The notes: generated by a model not told the origin, from the letters alone. Counted from the stretch's first letter, positions 9,201 through 17,992 are shown. The stretch is DNA of 64,000 bases from Streptomyces prunicolor NBRC 13075 (GCF_000367365.1 NZ_BARF01000014.1:186001-250000), one strand, 5' to 3'. Numbers and translations: made by a program.

Positions 9201-9274
9201 TGAGGGGAGAACTCGGGAAGCACGAGGTCACAACGCTTTCGTGAGAGCAGAACGGGCGTATTGCATTCGATCAT
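6242..9274 (-). CDS. Glycoside hydrolase family 2 beta-galactosidase
   Basis: About 1010 residues, the length of the LacZ type. It has no signal peptide and so acts in the cytoplasm on imported oligosaccharides. The order is a sugar-binding domain (LNGSWRFRL, YTNVQFPFPIDPPYVPDENP), an immunoglobulin-like domain, the TIM barrel (GVNRHETHPERGR, AIRTSHYPPHP) with acid/base glutamate in WSLGNEAGTG near residue 440 and nucleophile glutamate in LCEYAHAMGNG near 519, then the C-terminal small-chain domain. The ATG at 9274 lies six bases after the mannosidase stop, fitting coupled translation; a GTG at 9223 is an alternative start with no clear ribosome site. It is the last gene of a LacI-type operon with a GH38 mannosidase, so terminal galactose on a mannose-containing glycan is a plausible target. 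Confidence 0.9.
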   Translation of the reverse strand: MIECNTPVLLSRKRCDLVLPEFSPHVSDLAPGRGALRPARSWLHSDANSLSLNGSWRFRLSPTASAAEDFAADGFDDHGWDSIPVPAHWVLEGDGAYGRPIYTNVQFPFPIDPPYVPDENPTGDYRRTFAVPADWSDAERVVLRFDGVESLFHVWVNGIEIGGASGSRLAHEFDVTSAVRPGENVVAVRVHQWSAASYVEDQDQWWLPGIFRDVTLTARPVGGIEDVWLRSGFDDGRGRVETEVAAAATAFPVTLRIPELGVERVWATPDEVAPVDIAEVEPWSAELPRLYDATVSTAAETVSLRVGFRTVEIRGDQFLVNGRRVVFHGVNRHETHPERGRVFDEAHAREDLALMKRFNVNAIRTSHYPPHPRLLDLADELGFWVILECDLETHGFDKVGWVGNPSDDPAWRAAYLDRIERTVERDKNHPSIVIWSLGNEAGTGSNLAAMSAWVHARDAERPVHYEGDYTGEYTDVYSRMYASVLETEQIGTDGSRAPLLNCTPAQGARQRTRPFLLCEYAHAMGNGPGAFDQYEALVRQHPRLHGGFVWEWRDHGILSRTPDGTPYYAYGGDFGEVVHDGNFVMDGMVLSNDVPTPSLHEFKAVVAPVRFAFDGDKVAITNLRHTTDTSDLRFRWRVEHDGVPVESRELAVPLVAAGDSGRVSLPSVPVSPDAETWVTVDAVLATATPWAPEGHVVATAQLDRSVRRPVPGGRGRFDWQPGDGTLTLGVAEFVGGSLVRLGERAVAGPRLELLRAPTDNDKGAWGEVVESDASVSGVSNAELWLRDGLDRLTSRRVSVEQSADALRTVDKVSAADSALSVLVESVWSRAGDGEVELRVEIQPSRGWQTVWPRIGVRFDLPDGAAPVDGAEWFGLGPLESYPDSVRAARTGRFSATIGDLSVDYARPQETGHRSELRRLALTSGDTEVLHIEALPDPHGRRPGFTLSRHTPQEIAKAGHPFELPESTTSRLFVDAAQHGLGSRACGPDVWPEFALRPEARTIRLRITAPR

Positions 9275-9280
9275 GGCGGC

Positions 9281-12013
9281 CTACCGGAGCACGACGCTGT
9301 GGATCTCCCATGGACCGAGGACGAGCTCGAGCGCGTCCTGGACCTGGGTGCGGGAAATCGCTCGGCCCAGCAGATCGACCGTGGCGGCCTCGCTGAACGA
9401 CCCCGTCACACTGACCGTCGTCGCCGCTCTGTCACTCATCGCGGTCAGCCGCACCTCGGTGCCGGGCCCGTGCTCGTCGTCGGTGACCCGGCGGACGGCC
9501 GAGACGAGGACATCTTCGCCGTCGATGCGCAACCCGGGTGTGTCGGGCGGCAGTTGACCCCCTGCGGGTGCCGTCCCGCGCGTGACCAGTACGTCGTTGC
9601 GGAACTCCTCGGCGAGAGCGACCGCGTTCGCCCCCTGCCAACCGGCCGCCGAGGGGACGACCGCGAACCGGTTCTCGATCCGCATCCCGAGGTCCTGCGC
9701 ACCGGGTACGGGGATCTCGCTCGCCGCCGGTTCGTCGCGCAAGGGGTGGATGTTGACACTGATGGAGCCGATCGCGCGCAGCAGCGTGATCGCGAGTTCG
9801 GAGCCGTCGCCGACGAGTTCGTACTCGCTGGAGTGGTCGAGCAGGACGTTGGCGGCACCGGCCGACACGAACGAACCGGCCGGGAACGTCGGCAGCGGAT
9901 ACTCGCCCCAGCCGCCCTCGGCGGTCAACCCGCGCTCGGTGACGGCGAATTGACCGGCCGACGCGGAGGTGGTCACCGGCGCGGGCAGCGGTACGTGGAA
10001 GCGCAGCCGGTGGTCGGCGGATTGGTTGAGGAAGGACGTGGAGACCCGTACGAAGGGCTCGCCCGCACGCACTTCCACAAGCGTTTCCACCGGCGTTGGA
10101 ACGGTCCATTCGCCGCGCACATCACGGTCCGCGGAGAGCGCGGCGGGCCACGCGTAGACACGGGTGACCCGCAGCCGCGCCCGCAACGGGCCGTTCTCGA
10201 CCAGCTCGACGGCGATCTCCGTCGGCTCCGACACGAGGACGTCGCGCGCCGGGGGAGCGTAGTTGTAGCTGTCGCCCCGGTCACCGCCGTCGACGAGCCG
10301 GCCCACTCCGTACAGCACGGTGCCATCCGGTCCGGTCAGATCCAGGGTGCCGTCGGCGGCGACCGCGACCTCGACCAGGCCGTTGGAGAGGGTACGGTCC
10401 GTCGCCGTGGCGGGCGCGTGCGACGGTACGGCGACGGAGGGGCGGTCGCTCGGCTCGACCCGGAAGGACGCCAGCCCGGAGGCGGGGACGTTCACGGGAA
10501 CGAGTGCGGTGGCCCGGGCTTCCTCCAGCGTCAGCACCCGCCACTCACCGGGGTGTTCGGCTGCCGCTGCGGCGACCTCGCGGCGCAGGATCAGTAGGTC
10601 GAAGGGCCCGCTGGTCGGCACCTCGGCGAGGTGGAACACGAGGGCGCCGGGGGTGAGTTCGTAGTGGTCGATCTGGCGGCCGAAGAGTTCGCGGCGGTGG
10701 ATGCGGCGCAGCACGCGTTCGAGCTGGGAGGCGTCCATGCGCTCGTCGCTGAGGACGGTCGGGGCCTCGGAGATCAGTTGTACGGGAGCTGTCGAGCCGT
10801 CGGCGGTGGTCGCGATGAGCGCGCTTCCTTCCGGCGGGGCCACGACGTCCACCTCGACCAGTACCGAGCGGTCGAACGGCAGCGGGTTGGCGACCAAGTA
10901 GCCGTCGCTCGGGACCAGTTCGGCGGGTTCGGTGAGCGCCGTGTCCCGTACGGCACGCGCTGTCTGTGCGGCTTCGGCGAGGCGGGCGGCGACCTGGTCG
11001 CAGGTCTCGTCGGTGCCGGAGCCGACGACCGAGTCGTGCGCGGTCGACTCGATGATCTTGTGCCAGGCGAGGTTCAGGAACGGCGAGTCGTCGCGCCGGG
11101 ACCACAGGGCGTTCATGCGCTCGGCGTGGTCGACCGTGCGCTCCGCGACGGCCATCCGCTGCTTGAGCCCGAGCCGCACGGAGAGCACGCCGGGGAGGAT
11201 GTTGCCGCGCACATGGCTGCGCAACTCGCCGGTGACGATGGCGGACACCTCGTCGCGGACGTGCTTGCGGAGGTACTCGTCGAGGGTGGCGATGGTGATC
11301 GCGCGGCCCTCGGCGGCGGCTTGCCGTAGCCAGGAGGCGAGTTGGGGGTCGGGCGCGTTGTGGTCGGTGCCGGCCATCGCCAACACCGGGTCGCCGCCCC
11401 ACCGTTCGGCCGTCATCTCGGCGTAGTCGCCGAGCGCGCGGCCGATCCGGTCCGGTACCAGCAGGACGTCGAGGCCGTTGTCGTAGCCGTCGAAGAGGAA
11501 CTCGGTACGGACTTGGGAGCCGTCCGGCGCACGCCAGTTGAAGGCGTGGCCGTCGACCGAGCCGGGCACTCCGCGCCACAGCGCCGCGTGCTCGATACCG
11601 GCACGGGCGAGGATCTGCGGCATCTGCGCGACGTGACCGAACATGTCCGGCAGATAGCCGATCGGCATGGCGCCACCCAGCTCGGCCGCCGCCGCCCAGC
11701 CCATCTGGAGGTTGCGCACGATGGTCTCGCCGGAGCAGAGGAACTCGTCGAGCAGGATCAGCCAGGGACCGACTGCGAGACGGCCCTCGGCGACCAGGGC
11801 CGCGACCCGCTCGCGGTTCTCCGGCCGCATCTCCAAGTAGTCCTCGATCGCGGCCATTTGACCGTCGACGGTGAACCGGAAGTCCGGGTCCGTCTCCGCC
11901 GTTTCCAGCACGGTGTCGAGGGCGGCGACGAGCCGGTGCCGGAACACCTGGAAGGGCTCGTACCACTCGCGGTCCCAGTGGAAATGGGGCACGAACACAG
12001 CGGAGTCGGTCAT
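9281..12013 (-). CDS. Glycoside hydrolase family 38 alpha-mannosidase
   Basis: Encodes 910 residues, typical of bacterial GH38 enzymes. The N-terminal HFHWDREW (residues 10-17) supplies zinc ligands, GYLPDMFGH near residue 119 carries the nucleophilic aspartate (about 123), and a helical middle domain and large beta-sandwich domain follow. These are retaining, metal-dependent exo-alpha-mannosidases. No secretion signal is present. ATG 12013 gives the family's usual start just before the HxHxD motif. It sits between the ABC permease genes and the GH2 beta-galactosidase, all on one strand with gaps under 30 bases, so it works on the same imported substrate, for example an N-glycan or mannoside fragment. 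Confidence 0.9.
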   Translation of the reverse strand: MTDSAVFVPHFHWDREWYEPFQVFRHRLVAALDTVLETAETDPDFRFTVDGQMAAIEDYLEMRPENRERVAALVAEGRLAVGPWLILLDEFLCSGETIVRNLQMGWAAAAELGGAMPIGYLPDMFGHVAQMPQILARAGIEHAALWRGVPGSVDGHAFNWRAPDGSQVRTEFLFDGYDNGLDVLLVPDRIGRALGDYAEMTAERWGGDPVLAMAGTDHNAPDPQLASWLRQAAAEGRAITIATLDEYLRKHVRDEVSAIVTGELRSHVRGNILPGVLSVRLGLKQRMAVAERTVDHAERMNALWSRRDDSPFLNLAWHKIIESTAHDSVVGSGTDETCDQVAARLAEAAQTARAVRDTALTEPAELVPSDGYLVANPLPFDRSVLVEVDVVAPPEGSALIATTADGSTAPVQLISEAPTVLSDERMDASQLERVLRRIHRRELFGRQIDHYELTPGALVFHLAEVPTSGPFDLLILRREVAAAAAEHPGEWRVLTLEEARATALVPVNVPASGLASFRVEPSDRPSVAVPSHAPATATDRTLSNGLVEVAVAADGTLDLTGPDGTVLYGVGRLVDGGDRGDSYNYAPPARDVLVSEPTEIAVELVENGPLRARLRVTRVYAWPAALSADRDVRGEWTVPTPVETLVEVRAGEPFVRVSTSFLNQSADHRLRFHVPLPAPVTTSASAGQFAVTERGLTAEGGWGEYPLPTFPAGSFVSAGAANVLLDHSSEYELVGDGSELAITLLRAIGSISVNIHPLRDEPAASEIPVPGAQDLGMRIENRFAVVPSAAGWQGANAVALAEEFRNDVLVTRGTAPAGGQLPPDTPGLRIDGEDVLVSAVRRVTDDEHGPGTEVRLTAMSDRAATTVSVTGSFSEAATVDLLGRAISRTQVQDALELVLGPWEIHSVVLR

Positions 12014-12042
12014 GGCGGGAGACACCTTCTGTGCGGGGACGG

Positions 12043-12930
12043 TCACTTGAGGGAACCGGCGGCGAGTCCGGTGCGCCAGAACCGCTGGAGCAGGATGAAC
12101 AGGATGATCACGGGCACGATCGACACCAACGAGCCGGTGATGACGGACTCCTGGAGGAGCGGGGCGCGGGCGGTCTGGCCGTTCCACTCGTACAGGCCGA
12201 GCGTGATCGGGAAGAGGGACTCCTTCTGCAGCATCACCATCGGCAGGAAGAAGTTGTTCCAGATGGCGACGAACTGGAACAGGAAGATCGTCACCAGCGA
12301 GGGCGTCATCAGCTTGAACGCCACCGAGAAGAACGTGCGGAACTCACCGGCGCCGTCAAGCCGCGCCGACTCCAACAGCTCTTGCGGGACAGCCGCGTTG
12401 GCGAAGATCCGCGCGAGATAGACGCCGAACGGGCTGACGATGCTGGGCAGGAACACCGCGAAGTACGTGTTGACGATGCCCGTCGCCGAGAACAGCAGGA
12501 ACAGCGGGAGGGCGAGCGCGGTGGTCGGGACGAGGACGCCGCCGAGGATGACGGAGAAGAGGAACTCCCGGCCCCGGAAACGGAACTTGGCGAGCGCGTA
12601 GCCGCACAGCGCGGAGATCAGCGTTCCTACGGCGGCTCCGAGCACCGCGTAGATCACGGTATTGAGGGCCCAGCGCCCGAAGATGCCGTCGCTGCGGGTG
12701 AACAGGACGCGCAGGTTCTCGAACAGGTTGAAGTGCGAGAACGTCAGGCCGTTGGTGGCGGCGAGGTCGCCCTGCGGCTTGGTGGCGGCGACGATCAGGA
12801 AGTAGATCGGCAGCAGGAAGTAGACCGCCAGGAGAAGCATCAGGGCCATCGCGGCCGTACGGCTGACCTGGCTTTCGCGGTTCACGGAACGGCCGCTCGT
12901 GGAAAGGCTGTTCATGGTTCGGTTGCTCAC
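12043..12930 (-). CDS. CUT1-type sugar ABC transporter permease (MalG-like)
   Basis: A 295-residue inner-membrane protein with about six hydrophobic helices and the EAA-type cytoplasmic loop ELLESARLDGAGEFRTFF around residues 200-217 that docks the ATPase. The GTG at 12930 overlaps the stop of the partner permease as GTGA, so the two are made in equal amounts; an internal ATG at 12915 is less likely. Together with the MalF-like partner and the lipoprotein it imports an oligosaccharide. No ATPase gene lies in the operon, so a shared ATPase such as MsiK, known in Streptomyces, is the probable energy source. Confidence 0.9.
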   Translation of the reverse strand: MSNRTMNSLSTSGRSVNRESQVSRTAAMALMLLLAVYFLLPIYFLIVAATKPQGDLAATNGLTFSHFNLFENLRVLFTRSDGIFGRWALNTVIYAVLGAAVGTLISALCGYALAKFRFRGREFLFSVILGGVLVPTTALALPLFLLFSATGIVNTYFAVFLPSIVSPFGVYLARIFANAAVPQELLESARLDGAGEFRTFFSVAFKLMTPSLVTIFLFQFVAIWNNFFLPMVMLQKESLFPITLGLYEWNGQTARAPLLQESVITGSLVSIVPVIILFILLQRFWRTGLAAGSLK

Positions 12931-13874
12931 AGGCCGGCCCTCTTCGACGTCAGTCGCATGAACCCGAAGCTCAGGACGAAGGTGATGACGGCGATGACCA
13001 CGGAGATCGCCGCGGCCTGCTGGTAGTTGTTCCCGGAGGCCACCGCGTACGCGAGCATGTTCGGCGTGAACGTGCTGGAGATGTTCGAGGAGATCTGCCG
13101 CAGCACGGCCGGCTCGGCGTAGAGCTGGAGCGTGCCGATGATCGAGAACACCGTGGTGAGGATGATCGACGGGGCGATGATCGGGACCTTGATCTGCCAG
13201 GCGATGGCCCAGTTGCTGGCGCCGTCGAGCTTGGCGGCCTCGTACAGCTCCTGCGGGATCGACTGGAGCGCCGAGAACATGATCAGCATGTTGTAGCCGG
13301 TCCACAGCCAGGTGGAGATGTTCGCCGCCGACCACAGCACGGCACCCGGCCCGAGGAAGTCGGGGTGGAGCCCGATGCCGTTCAACAGGTCGACGACGGG
13401 GCTGAGTTGGGGCGAGTAGAGGTACGACCACATGATCGCGGCGATCACGCCGGGTACGGCGTACGGCATGAACGCGGTGATGCGGAAGACCGACTTGAGC
13501 CGCAACAGGGGAGTGTCGAGGAGCAGCGCGATGACCAGCGCGACGAACAGCATGACCGGTACCTGCACGATGCCGAACAGACCGATGCGGCCGACGCTGG
13601 ACCAGAACTCGCTGTTCTGGAAGACCTTCTCGTACTGGTCGAAGCCGCCGAACGTCGTGTACGAGGTGCCGTACTGCCCGCCGGTGCGGCGGACGACGCG
13701 GACGCTCTGCCACAGCGCGTAGCCGACCGGCACCAGGTAGAAGAGCACGAAGGGGAGGAAGAACGGGATCACGAACGCGAAGATGGTGCCCGCCCGGGGG
13801 CCGCCGCCGTTGAGTCGGCGACGGCCCCCGGGTGACTGCACCACGCGCGCCGCGCGAGTGGCGATGTCGGTCAT
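12927..13874 (-). CDS. CUT1-type sugar ABC transporter permease (MalF-like)
   Basis: A 315-residue membrane protein with a basic cytoplasmic N-terminus and six or so helices (first at about residues 30-52). The EAA loop ELYEAAKLDGASNWAIAWQI lies near residues 210-230. It begins seven bases after the binding-protein gene and overlaps the next permease by four bases, as expected for the first permease of a carbohydrate ABC importer. Confidence 0.9.
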   Translation of the reverse strand: MTDIATRAARVVQSPGGRRRLNGGGPRAGTIFAFVIPFFLPFVLFYLVPVGYALWQSVRVVRRTGGQYGTSYTTFGGFDQYEKVFQNSEFWSSVGRIGLFGIVQVPVMLFVALVIALLLDTPLLRLKSVFRITAFMPYAVPGVIAAIMWSYLYSPQLSPVVDLLNGIGLHPDFLGPGAVLWSAANISTWLWTGYNMLIMFSALQSIPQELYEAAKLDGASNWAIAWQIKVPIIAPSIILTTVFSIIGTLQLYAEPAVLRQISSNISSTFTPNMLAYAVASGNNYQQAAAISVVIAVITFVLSFGFMRLTSKRAGL

Positions 13875-13881
13875 TGCGCGG

Positions 13882-15216
13882 TCACTTGCCCGCCGCGGCC
13901 GGGATCGCCTGGTCCTTCATGGACTTCAGCGCGGCTGCCTGCGCCGTCGTCAGCGCGTCGTAGAGCGTGCCGTCGCCGGCCGCCGCCTTGGCCATCGCGT
14001 CCTGGAGCGCGAGGTTCACCGTCTTCTGGGTGGGGCCCCACGCGAAGCTGGTGTTGATCTTCTTGGACGAGTCGGCGAAGACGTCGAAGATCTTCTCGTT
14101 GTTGTAGTACGGAACTCCCTTGGACAGCGCGGGCAGTTGGAGCCCCGCGTTGGCCGCCGGGTAGAGGCCGCCCAGCTGGTTCTCCAGGGCGAGGGCTTCC
14201 GGGTCGGTGTTGAGCCAGGTGTTGAACTCGACCGACTCGTAGAGGTGCTTGCTGCCCTTCATGAACGCGACGGTCGAGCCGCCCCAGTCACCGGAGGCGC
14301 CGTTCGAACCCCACGTCGGCATCGGGACGATCGTCCACTTCCCGGACTGCTTGGGGAGGTTGTCGCGGAACATGCTGTAGCCCCAGGCGGCGCCGACGTA
14401 ACTGGCGATCTGGTCCTTCTGGTACGCGGCGTACATCTGCGTCGAACCGTTGGCGAGGTCGGTGCGCACGAGCTTGCCGGAGATCAGCTTCTGCCAGTAG
14501 TCGGCGACCTGCTTGCTCTGTGCCGACGCGACGGTGACCTGCCACTTGTCGCCGGAGTAGCTGTACATCTGGGAGTCGTTCTGCCAGAGGAGCCCGTTGA
14601 ACCACTCGGCGTTGTTCGGGTCGAAGAACGTGATGTCGAGCTTGGAGTCCGCCTTGTGCAGCTTGGCCGCGGCGGCCGCGTACTCGTCCCAGGTCGTGGG
14701 GATCGCGATGTCGTACTTCTTGAAGATGTCGCTGCGTACGTAGAGGGCCATCGGGCCGGTGTCCTGCGGCAGGGCGAACACGCCGGTGTTGCCGAAGCTG
14801 GTCTGCGACCAGGTCCACGGCACGAACTTCGACTTGGCGGCGGTGGCCGCCGAGCAGGCGGAGGCGTCCACGAAGGCGTTCTGCGTGCGGAGGTTGGGCA
14901 GCTCGTCATAGCCGACCTGCGAGAGGTCGGGGGCCTTCCCGGCCTTGAGGGCGTTGCTGAGGGTGCCGTACTGGTCGTTGGAGATGTTCTTCGTGTCGAC
15001 CTGGATGTTCGGGTTCTTCTTGTTCCACAGGGCCACGACCTTGTCCATGCCCGGAACAGTGTTCCAGTACTGGAGGGTGACCTTGCCCTTCGCCGGTGCG
15101 CAGGAGGCTGCGGATGTCTTCGTCGACGGCGAGGACGACGAGCATCCGGCGAGTACGGCGACACTGGCGGCCACGGCTACGGCGCCGAGGCGGATGCGCG
15201 TTCTTGTGCTGCTCAT
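13882..15216 (-). CDS. Sugar-binding lipoprotein of the CUT1 importer
   Basis: A 444-residue extracellular solute-binding protein, family 1. The signal peptide ends in a lipobox VAVLAGC near residue 25, so the mature protein is anchored to the outer face of the membrane. Sequence landmarks include VTLQYWNTVPGMDKVVALWN early on and the DPEALALENQLGG and YPAAN segments near the C-terminus typical of the family. ATG 15216 is preceded by GGAA. It is the first gene of the operon, with the twin LacI-type operators about 120 bases upstream of its start, and so is expected to be induced by its own ligand. Confidence 0.9.
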   Translation of the reverse strand: MSSTRTRIRLGAVAVAASVAVLAGCSSSSPSTKTSAASCAPAKGKVTLQYWNTVPGMDKVVALWNKKNPNIQVDTKNISNDQYGTLSNALKAGKAPDLSQVGYDELPNLRTQNAFVDASACSAATAAKSKFVPWTWSQTSFGNTGVFALPQDTGPMALYVRSDIFKKYDIAIPTTWDEYAAAAAKLHKADSKLDITFFDPNNAEWFNGLLWQNDSQMYSYSGDKWQVTVASAQSKQVADYWQKLISGKLVRTDLANGSTQMYAAYQKDQIASYVGAAWGYSMFRDNLPKQSGKWTIVPMPTWGSNGASGDWGGSTVAFMKGSKHLYESVEFNTWLNTDPEALALENQLGGLYPAANAGLQLPALSKGVPYYNNEKIFDVFADSSKKINTSFAWGPTQKTVNLALQDAMAKAAAGDGTLYDALTTAQAAALKSMKDQAIPAAAGK

Positions 15217-15337
15217 GGTTTCCGTTCCAGACAACGACTAGCGGCGGTGCTAGGCGGCTCGATGCTGATCCCGAGGGCGGGATGCCTTCTGGGTGGAAGG
15301 GACGTGGGCACACCATTTTCCCGAGGTCTAAGAGTGT

Positions 15338-15368
15338 CCCGTGAGCGCTCCCGTGAGCGCTCACGGGA
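15338..15368. promoter_or_regulatory. Twin LacI-type palindromic operators
   Basis: A perfect 20-bp palindrome (15349-15368, core CCGTGAGCGCTCACGG) is directly preceded by a near-copy CCCGTGAGCGCTCCCG at 15338-15353. Both hold the GAGCGCTC centre, with the CpG-centred symmetry typical of LacI-family operators. They lie between the LacI gene (ending at 15473 on this strand) and the start of the binding-protein gene at 15216, the right place to repress the mannosidase/galactosidase operon. Confidence 0.85.
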
Positions 15369-15472
15369 CTGCTTGCAGATAGACCTCGATATGCATTTCG
15401 GAATGTTCGGAAGTCTGCGCTTCGGCCCGGGCGAGTGTCAAGACATTCGGACCGGATGCGCACGGGTGGCGG

Positions 15473-16480
15473 TCAGGCGGAGCCGCTCAGCCGCAGTTCG
15501 CCCCGTACGACCAGGTCGTCGGCCGCAAGCGCTTCCTCTCCGGAGAGCAGCCGCGCGACCTGCTCGATGGCGAGTGCGCCGAGTCGGCGGGTGTCGAGGG
15601 CGACGCTGGTGAGCGGGGGCTCGACGAGCGCCCCGAGTTGCAGTCCGTCGAAGCCGATGACCGCCAGTTCCTGCGGGATGCTTCTGCCGAGGCGGCGGGC
15701 CTCGCGCAGGGCGCCGATCGCGATGATGTCGTTGAACGTGAACACGGCGGTGACGTCGGGGTGGTCGGCGAGCAGTTCCCTGAGTGCCGATCCGCCGCCG
15801 TCGGCCGTCTGGTCCGCGGGGACCATCAGACCGGCCTCGATCCCGTGGGCCGTCGCGGCCGTGGTGAACCACTCGTGCCGGATGCTCGGCTCGGCCCGGG
15901 TGTGGTGGTCGAGCATGCCGATCCGGGTGTGCCCCTGCGCGACCAGGTGGGCGACCGCGGCATGGACTCCCGCCGCGCCGTCGATCTGGATCGCGCTGAA
16001 CCGGGTGCGCTGTTCCCGGCCGATGAGCACCACCGGCATGCCGCGCGTGAACTTCTCCAGTTCGCTCTCGGGACAGCTGAAGTAGCCGATGACGGCGTCC
16101 ACTTGGGAGCTGATCACCTGGAGCGTGCCGAGCTCCTCCTCCGCCCGGTCGCCGGTGTCGTACACGACGACCTGCCAGCCCCGGGTCCTGGCCGCCTCCA
16201 GCGCGGCGGCGGCGACCTCGGTGAAGAACGGGTTGAGCAGATCGGGGATCACCAGCCCGATGGTCATCGTGTCCTGCCGGACCAGACCCCGGGCGAACCG
16301 GCTCGGCCGGTAGCCGAGCGCCCGAGCGGCGTCGAGCACCCGCTGTTTGGTGACGCTGTCGATCTCGTCCTTGTCGTTCAGCGCCCGTGACACCGTCTGC
16401 CGGGACACCCCGGCGGACTTGGCGACGTCATTGATCGTGATTTTCCGGGGTTCCGTCCCCGTTGCCGACGGCACCACCAT
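15473..16480 (-). CDS. LacI-family transcriptional repressor of the GH38/GH2 operon
   Basis: Encodes 335 residues. The DNA-binding domain is at residues 15-60 (TINDVAKSAGVSRQTVSRAL), then the hinge-helix ALGYRPSRFARGL, followed by a periplasmic-binding-protein-like effector domain (TIGLVIPDLLNPFF, FTFNDIIAIGALREARRLG, LAVIGFDG). The ATG at 16480 has GGGAGGTG ideally placed. It is on the same strand as, and directly upstream of, the sugar operon, with the twin palindromes in between. Release by the imported sugar or a breakdown product is the expected control. Confidence 0.9.
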   Translation of the reverse strand: MVVPSATGTEPRKITINDVAKSAGVSRQTVSRALNDKDEIDSVTKQRVLDAARALGYRPSRFARGLVRQDTMTIGLVIPDLLNPFFTEVAAAALEAARTRGWQVVVYDTGDRAEEELGTLQVISSQVDAVIGYFSCPESELEKFTRGMPVVLIGREQRTRFSAIQIDGAAGVHAAVAHLVAQGHTRIGMLDHHTRAEPSIRHEWFTTAATAHGIEAGLMVPADQTADGGGSALRELLADHPDVTAVFTFNDIIAIGALREARRLGRSIPQELAVIGFDGLQLGALVEPPLTSVALDTRRLGALAIEQVARLLSGEEALAADDLVVRGELRLSGSA

Positions 16481-16599
16481 CGCCCACCTCCCGCTTCTCG
16501 CGAACGCCGGTGCGCGCGCAGAGCCCGAGTATGCATGTACGAGGGCGGCCGTACGAAGCGACGACCGGAAGCCGGGAGGGCGTCGGCGAGGGTGCCGGG

Positions 16600-17853
16600 C
16601 TACGGGGACGGCACCGTGACCGGGGTCCGGGGGAGCGCCGGAACGCTGGTGGGATCGTCGAGCAGGGCGTCGCGGCAGGTCTGGAACGCGCCGCGCAGTG
16701 TCGCCTCGCCGCCGAGGACGCCGAAGGTGATGGCGGGCTGCATGTCGGGTGCCAGGGCGCGGCGTCCGGCGAGTCGTGCGTCCAGGCCGGCCCGGAGCCA
16801 GGAGGCCCAGGTGGCGAGGTATCCGCCGAGGATGATCTCGCCGGCGTCGGTGACACCGGACACACCGAGGACGGCGGCGCCCAGCGCGTGCCCGGCCGCT
16901 TCGAGCGCGTCGACCGCGGCAGGATCGCCCGCGCGCAGCCGGCGGTCCAGCTCGGCCAGCGCCGCTTCGCCGCCCTCCGACTCGGCTACGGCGTCCAACC
17001 CGGCCGCGTGGATGAGGGGTTCGGGTCCGATGTACGTCGCCAGGCAACCCCGTGTGCCACAACGGCAGTCGGGACCGTCGAGGGCGATCGGCAGATGCCC
17101 GATCTCACCCGCCATGCCGTGACTCCCGCTGTGCACCCGGCCGTTGACGAGCAGCCCGCCGCCGACTCCGGTGTCGGCCTTGATGAAGGCGACGGTGTCG
17201 GGGTGCTCCACGCCGTCGGCCGCGAGGGCGTGGTACTCGGCCAGCGCCGCCATGTTCGCGTCGTTCACCACGTCAACTGGGCAGTCCAGCAAGGGTAGTT
17301 CGACGGCGACCAGGGCACGCAGGTCGGTGTTGTGCCAGCCGAAGTCAATGGCCGCGGCGACCAGATGGGCGGGCCCGACGACCGGTCCGGCCATGGCGAC
17401 GGTGAGTTGGGCGAGGTGGGCGTGTGGTGTCGCGTCCCGTACCGCCGCCTCGGCCGACCGCACCACGCAGCCGATGACCGCGGCAAGGGCGCGCGGATCG
17501 CCGTACGGCGCGTGGTGGGGCGCCGACTCGCGGTGCAGGACGTGCCCCTGGAAGTCCGCCGCCATGACGTGCACGGACTCAAGACTCACCTGCGCGGCGA
17601 GCACGACCACGCGCTCGGGGACCAGCCGCAGCAGTCGCCGGGGGCGGCCCCGCCCGGCGGACGGCACGGAACCCGCCTCGGCGACCAGGCCCCGGTCGAT
17701 GAGCTCCGCCACCAGCGCGGTGACCGTGGCGTGCACCAGTCCGGTGCCGACCGCGACCTCGGTACGGGCGCACGGGCCGTGGGCGTCGAGGTACCGCAGC
17801 ACCAGGCCCAGATTGCGGCGTCGTACGTCGGCGGAGTCGGCGGGGGCGTTCAC
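16600..17853 (-). CDS. ROK-family transcriptional repressor
   Basis: About 417 residues. A winged helix-turn-helix (NLGLVLRYLDAHGPCARTEV, then LVHATVTALVAELIDRG) is followed by an ATPase-fold sugar-sensing domain. The ROK signature DTGVGGGLLVNGRVHSGSHG and the zinc-binding CRCGTRGC are intact near residues 230-265. Family members such as XylR and NagC bind sugars and repress transport genes. GTG 17853 is the most likely start. It is transcribed away from the MFS transporter gene, and the AT-rich inverted repeat in the 139-bp gap between them is the probable operator for both directions. Confidence 0.85.
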   Translation of the reverse strand: MNAPADSADVRRRNLGLVLRYLDAHGPCARTEVAVGTGLVHATVTALVAELIDRGLVAEAGSVPSAGRGRPRRLLRLVPERVVVLAAQVSLESVHVMAADFQGHVLHRESAPHHAPYGDPRALAAVIGCVVRSAEAAVRDATPHAHLAQLTVAMAGPVVGPAHLVAAAIDFGWHNTDLRALVAVELPLLDCPVDVVNDANMAALAEYHALAADGVEHPDTVAFIKADTGVGGGLLVNGRVHSGSHGMAGEIGHLPIALDGPDCRCGTRGCLATYIGPEPLIHAAGLDAVAESEGGEAALAELDRRLRAGDPAAVDALEAAGHALGAAVLGVSGVTDAGEIILGGYLATWASWLRAGLDARLAGRRALAPDMQPAITFGVLGGEATLRGAFQTCRDALLDDPTSVPALPRTPVTVPSP

Positions 17854-17902
17854 GTCAACGATTGTGCCCCCGCCCGACGGGATCCGGACATGGTGGCGAA
17901 GA

Positions 17903-17930
17903 TATTTTTTTTCGACTCTTGAAATAAATA
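17903..17930. promoter_or_regulatory. AT-rich imperfect inverted repeat, probable ROK operator
   Basis: A run of T ending in TTTTC (17903-17913) and GAAATAAATA (17921-17930) flank a seven-base spacer, giving an imperfect dyad TTTC-N7-GAAA with A/T-rich outer arms. It is strikingly AT-rich for this genome and lies between the divergent ROK repressor and transporter genes. ROK repressors are known to favour such TTATTT-like half-sites. Confidence 0.6.
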
Positions 17931-17992
17931 AATCGGCGTGGCCATACTCCCGGCACCGGCAACGGTGCCGGTCCGTCCCCGTGGAGGCGTCC

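Noticed and set aside
9229..9243. Possible LacI half-site CACAACGCTTTCGTG at the start of the GH2 gene
   Set aside because: The outer CAC/GTG match but the centre is not symmetric, and it lies inside the operon where a separate operator is not needed.
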